Source: Lumbricus rubellus (Eukaryota > Annelida > Clitellata > Crassiclitellata > Lumbricidae). Taken from it: 64,000 nucleotides of DNA. Location: positions 20,540,341 through 20,604,340 of the forward strand of contig OX243822.1 of the NCBI GenBank assembly GCA_945859605.1, in the 5' to 3' direction. The translations under genes and the position numbers were made by a program. The notes under the pieces were generated by a model. It did not search any database and had not been told where the DNA came from. It saw only the letters and a program-made list of their open reading frames with translations. How positions within the stretch are numbered: the first letter of the stretch is position 1; each line of letters begins with the position of its first letter. Shown here in pieces: positions 60,949 to 64,000 of this stretch.

Positions 60949-61090
60949 GTTACCCCGTTCGGCTGATTGGAGGCACCCAGCCCTACGAAGGAAAGCTGGA
61001 GATCCAATACCAAGGTGCGTGGGGAACAGTCTGTAATGACGACTTCACCGATCTAGATGCTCAGGTCGCATGCAACAGCCTCGGCTTTGG
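60949..61090 (+). CDS. SRCR copy 3, exon 4 (first half of SRCR domain 2)
   Basis: After CCTTCCAG the exon encodes GYPVRLIGGTQPYEGKLEIQ, GAWGTVCNDDFTDL and DAQVACNSLGFG, ending GG|GTAAGT. CND replaces CDD at the first cysteine. Confidence 0.9.
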
Positions 61091-62454
61091 GTAAGTATGA
61101 GCCTTTCGCAACCCAATAAATAACCATAAAATCAAAATTATTATTATTATAATTATTACTGAACACAACATTTATATTAGTTATAATTGTCATTATTAAA
61201 ATAATTATATCAGTGAAAGAGCCTTTCGCAACCCAATAAATAACCATACAGTTATAATTATCCAACAGTAACAGTAGCTAAACGCAATATAAGACGGTTT
61301 CAAGAGACTGATCAATACACAAGAAGCGACCATGACCTAGAGGAGTTATTGTATGGTATAGCGTGCTGCCTGCATATCTCTAAGGTCAGTAAAGCGCAAT
61401 AGAGAAAATAGCTCACAGACTCGCACAGCACAAGCTGCATCATTTTGATACTACCCTCCTTCCACAGCTCAGAAGTGCACAGCACTGCACACTCCACCAT
61501 CCGAGTAAGCAATTAAGGCGCTTAGAACAAAGATGCGAAATGGATTTTCAGAGGGTCCCTGCACAGTAACAGCCTCAAAGCATAGGCGCAACCACCCTAG
61601 GACCCACGGGACGCGTAACCCCAACTTTTGAGAAGCTTGGGACGGTCCCTACCAACTTTCGACGAGAGGCTTGAGACGGTCAACCCAAATTTTGCCACCG
61701 ACTGCTGCTAATGGCCATTTCAATATAGGTCTCCATAATTTTTATTAGGAACGTATAGCTTCTCAGCATTAAGGCTGAATCAAGAGCGCTTAAATCCTGC
61801 CTGTTACATTAGGCTTACATTTTACCCCGACAGTGTTGGCGTTTCATGCAGATTGCGTGTGTAGCTGTTGCTAGGGGTGAATCACGGAAGCTGATCTTTG
61901 GTGATAATGTGACTATTGAGTCCTAACTTTCTTTCAGTTGGGGTATTTTCGTGTATGGCGTGAATGTTTCTGTCTGTCCAAATGCAAAATACCAGGTTAT
62001 TTGCAGTAAATGTGCCATAAATTAGGCCTATATAACATTATGTACACGATAATGATTATTAATGATGATGGTGCTCTGCCCGTAGGCAGGTTCATTGGCT
62101 TTACGTCCCTGGGGATGAGATGAGTTAGGTGGATTCCCGTTGCCTTCACCACAGACAATGGTGGGTAAGCAACTTGCCCAAGGTCCAATTGGTATCGTTG
62201 CTCAACCTGGTAATTTTTTACTTTCTCACGATTCAAGAGTAACCTAACGGTTTGCTCGTTCGCTTCTCTTTGAATCTTAACGCCGTTGTATTGCAGACCG
62301 TCTGTTCCGCTAGTAGCTAAGATTGATGTTATTTAAGATAACTGCATAAGTCTATACTGTAACTGGTTGCGGTCTGTCAACCGGAGTGCTGAATAAAGGG
62401 AAATAATTAATTATAATTATTATAATATCTATTCGTGCAGTTTGTTTGATGCAG
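61091..62454. other. Intron 4 of copy 3
   Basis: The duplicated TTTCGCAACCC block, then sequence shared with unit 2 (39000-39440), then a remnant of the minus-strand LINE (62186-62330). No gene is seen. Confidence 0.55.
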
Positions 62455-62647
62455 ATACCAAGGCCATGTGATTTATAACGGCTTCGGTGACACGATCGGA
62501 CCAATACACCTAGATGAAGTTGCATGTGTGGGTGATGAAACGAACATTGGTTACTGCGCACATGCTCCATGGGGAGTTCACAACTGCGGTCACGTTGAGG
62601 ATATCGTAATCTCTTGCTCCAATATCAGTCAGTTCCGCAGCATTTAG
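62455..62647 (+). CDS. SRCR copy 3, exon 5 (second half of SRCR domain 2 and stop)
   Basis: After TTGATGCAG the exon encodes YQGHVIYNGFGDTIGPIHL, DEVACVGDETNIGYC, PWGVHNCGHVED and IVISCSNISQFRSI, then TAG. Four cysteines conserved. Confidence 0.88.
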
Positions 62648-62689
62648 CATTTTTAGCAGGAAATCATGCATGCCGACATAATTATTATG

Positions 62690-63010
62690 GGTATGTATGT
62701 GCACTGTGTATGTATATATTTATAATTATGTGTGTATGTAGGCCTATGTATATGCAAGAATGCATAATGTCCATGCATATTTGTGTAGGAATATGTGTAT
62801 GTGTACGACTGTATGTATATAATTATGTATATGCAATGTATGTATGTATAATATGTATATAACTATATATTTAAATATTTGTGTAGAAATATGTGTACGT
62901 GTACGACTGTATGTATATAATTATGTATAAATGTATGTATAATATGTATATAACTATATCTATAAATGTATTATGTATGTATGTGTATTATGTATGTAAG
63001 TCTGAATGTA
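62690..63010. repeat. TGTATATA-rich simple repeat, unit 3
   Basis: Long alternating TGTATGTATA-type tract with a partial internal duplication (ATATGTGTA(T/C)GTGTACGACTG twice, near 62790 and 62888). Confidence 0.85.
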
Positions 63011-63015
63011 TGTTT

Positions 63016-63094
63016 GGGGCCCGGTAGCGTAATGGATAACACGCTGGCGTAGAATGCGAGAGATAACGAGTTCGAGCCCCCGTTGGGTGGACAT
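63016..63094 (+). mobile_element. tRNA-Arg-like short repeat, unit 3
   Basis: Same family as 20615-20694; reads GTAGCGTAATGGATAACACG and AACGAGTTCGAGCCCCCGTT. Confidence 0.55.
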
Positions 63095-63500
63095 GCTTTG
63101 TAGGCTGCTATTAGCGCCACGTACTGCAGGCTGTTCAGTTAGTACAGTTTAGATTTAGCGTATTCTGCGTTCTTGTGGATATTATTGTTTAATCTGCACA
63201 ATTGTAGGCTACACTGTAACCAGTTGCGTTGTGTCACCAGGATTTTTTAGTAAACAAAAATTGTTATTATTATTATTTTTCCTAGGTATCTCAGATCCCT
63301 CGGGATTTCAAAACATTATCTATATTATGCTGCTGACGATGATGGTCAATCAATCAGTCATTATTTTATTATAGCCATCAACGATCACTTAGCAGCTATG
63401 ACCAAATGGACCGTTGCTCAATGCCGTTGCTGAGACTTGCCTCAATTATACAACACAGCACTCTCATGTCAAGCAAAATTATTTCATTCCAGGACCAAGT

Positions 63501-63680
63501 GGGGCGCGTAGTGTAGTGTGGAGCGCGGTGGTGTGGTGGGTATGTTCATTGGTTCGAATCCACCTCACGTTGCGTAGATACCTTGGGCATGTCCTTCACT
63601 CGCAATTGTTCAGCGCATCGGCGTGAAACTCCGAGGCAGTGTTTGCGCTGCAGTCAGGAGCGCCTCTGAGTAGCTTGCTT
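63501..63680 (+). mobile_element. tRNA-derived SINE, split by a LINE
   Basis: Homologue of 44771-44985 with a damaged head. It runs to GAGTAGCTTGCTTG, where a LINE fragment enters; the SINE end GAAGGGGCGCTATAACGAG resumes at 63965. Confidence 0.75.
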
Positions 63681-63964
63681 GGGCTTCGGCTCAGATCATC
63701 CGAGAGGTCTGATTTGCGGGTGCGGAGAATGAGAACGTGCTTCGGCGATCGTGCCTTCTCGGTCGCTGGTCCTCGTTGCTGGAATAGTCTTCCTCTCGCC
63801 ATCCGATCAGCAGGCTCAGTGGACTCTTTTAAAGCCAGGCTAAAATCACACTTGTTCGCTAGGGCTTATCCGGTGCAGCTGTTTTTGTAAGGCGCCCTTG
63901 TAACGGCATGGCTGTGTTACTGCGCCATATAAATCGTCGTAATTATTATTATTATTATTATTAT
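63681..63964 (+). pseudogene. LINE 3' end (CR1/L2-like) inserted in the SINE
   Basis: The plus-strand frame reads RLRSSERSDLRVRRMRT, then GDRAFSVAGPRCWNSLPLAI and SFKARLKSHLFARAY, the exact C-terminal style of CR1/L2-like proteins (RS, GxRAFxVAxPxxWNxLP, FKxxLKxxLF). It ends in an (ATT)n tail of about 30 bases. The empty SINE is at 44771-44985. Confidence 0.75.
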
Positions 63965-64000
63965 TGAAGGGGCGCTATAACGAGTGCACATACATGTACA

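Larger units (their letters stand above)
49575..62647 (+). other. SRCR gene copy 3: secreted protein with two SRCR domains (five exons)
   Basis: Exons are 49575-49629, 58105-58246, 59718-59899, 60949-61090 and 62455-62647, giving 714 bases and 237 residues, open throughout with phases 1-2-1-2. The layout is as in the other copies, with six cysteines in each domain. It is the most diverged of the three in exon 5 (YQGHVIYNGFGDTIGPIHL, DEVACVGDETN, VHNCGHVEDIVISC), while the framework residues stay. SNISQFRSI at the C-terminus adds an N-glycosylation sequon. Intron 1 holds LTR element 2, foldback element C and two nested hAT elements; intron 3 holds a C-rich repeat and a long palindrome. Confidence 0.84.

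Overview
The window is nuclear DNA of an animal. It has introns with GT/AG borders, no bacterial-type operons, and dense transposon debris (hAT and mariner-like elements, LINEs, tRNA-derived SINEs, LTR retrotransposons). Secreted SRCR proteins in tandem, a Gmr1-type Ty3/gypsy retroelement and the very frequent palindrome TAGGCCTA fit an invertebrate deuterostome. I favour an echinoderm, but the sequence alone does not prove it.

The host genes are three tandem, co-oriented (+) copies of one five-exon gene. Each encodes a small secreted protein of 237-240 residues: an 18-residue signal peptide followed by two six-cysteine (group A type) SRCR domains, each domain split over two exons. Copy 1 has exons 3882-3936, 6949-7093, 12946-13127, 17956-18097 and 20175-20373. 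Copy 2 has 24167-24221, 34631-34772, 35513-35694, 37726-37867 and 43150-43342. Copy 3 has 49575-49629, 58105-58246, 59718-59899, 60949-61090 and 62455-62647. All three models keep one open frame with the same intron phases (1-2-1-2). The first 1.5 kb matches the DNA downstream of copies 1 and 2, so at least one more unit lies to the left. The window ends inside the downstream module of copy 3. The unit is about 19-20 kb once later insertions are subtracted. SRCR families of this kind are associated with innate recognition in sea urchins and amphioxus; that role here is inferred.

The rest is mainly mobile DNA, and the duplicated units act as before/after controls because many insertion sites are empty in a sister unit. 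Two LTR retrotransposons on the minus strand (26039-32230 and 49888-55076) have intact LTRs, perfect 5-bp target duplications, a primer site and a polypurine tract, but both have lost the reverse-transcriptase core. The first keeps an integrase placed before RNase H, the copia-like order of the Gmr1 group. The second has also lost the integrase. Several hAT-type non-autonomous elements have exact 8-bp target duplications (8457-9054, 13194-16710, 16962-17608, 19002-19359, 22631-22942, 36002-36640, 57240-57969, 57397-57810), and two mariner-like elements are flanked by TA.

The least familiar component is a set of inverted-repeat (foldback) elements at 6264-6849, 11384-12062, about 21960-22440 and 55426-56640. 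Their ends are short tandem arrays with a different repeat word in each element. Three of the four have 9-bp target duplications, and three of the four share an internal core. One carries two kinds of array, one outside the other. Other oddities are a (GAA)-type tract grown to about 750 bp from a LINE tail, a 65-base C run, a 67-bp perfect palindrome, and promoter changes between gene copies.
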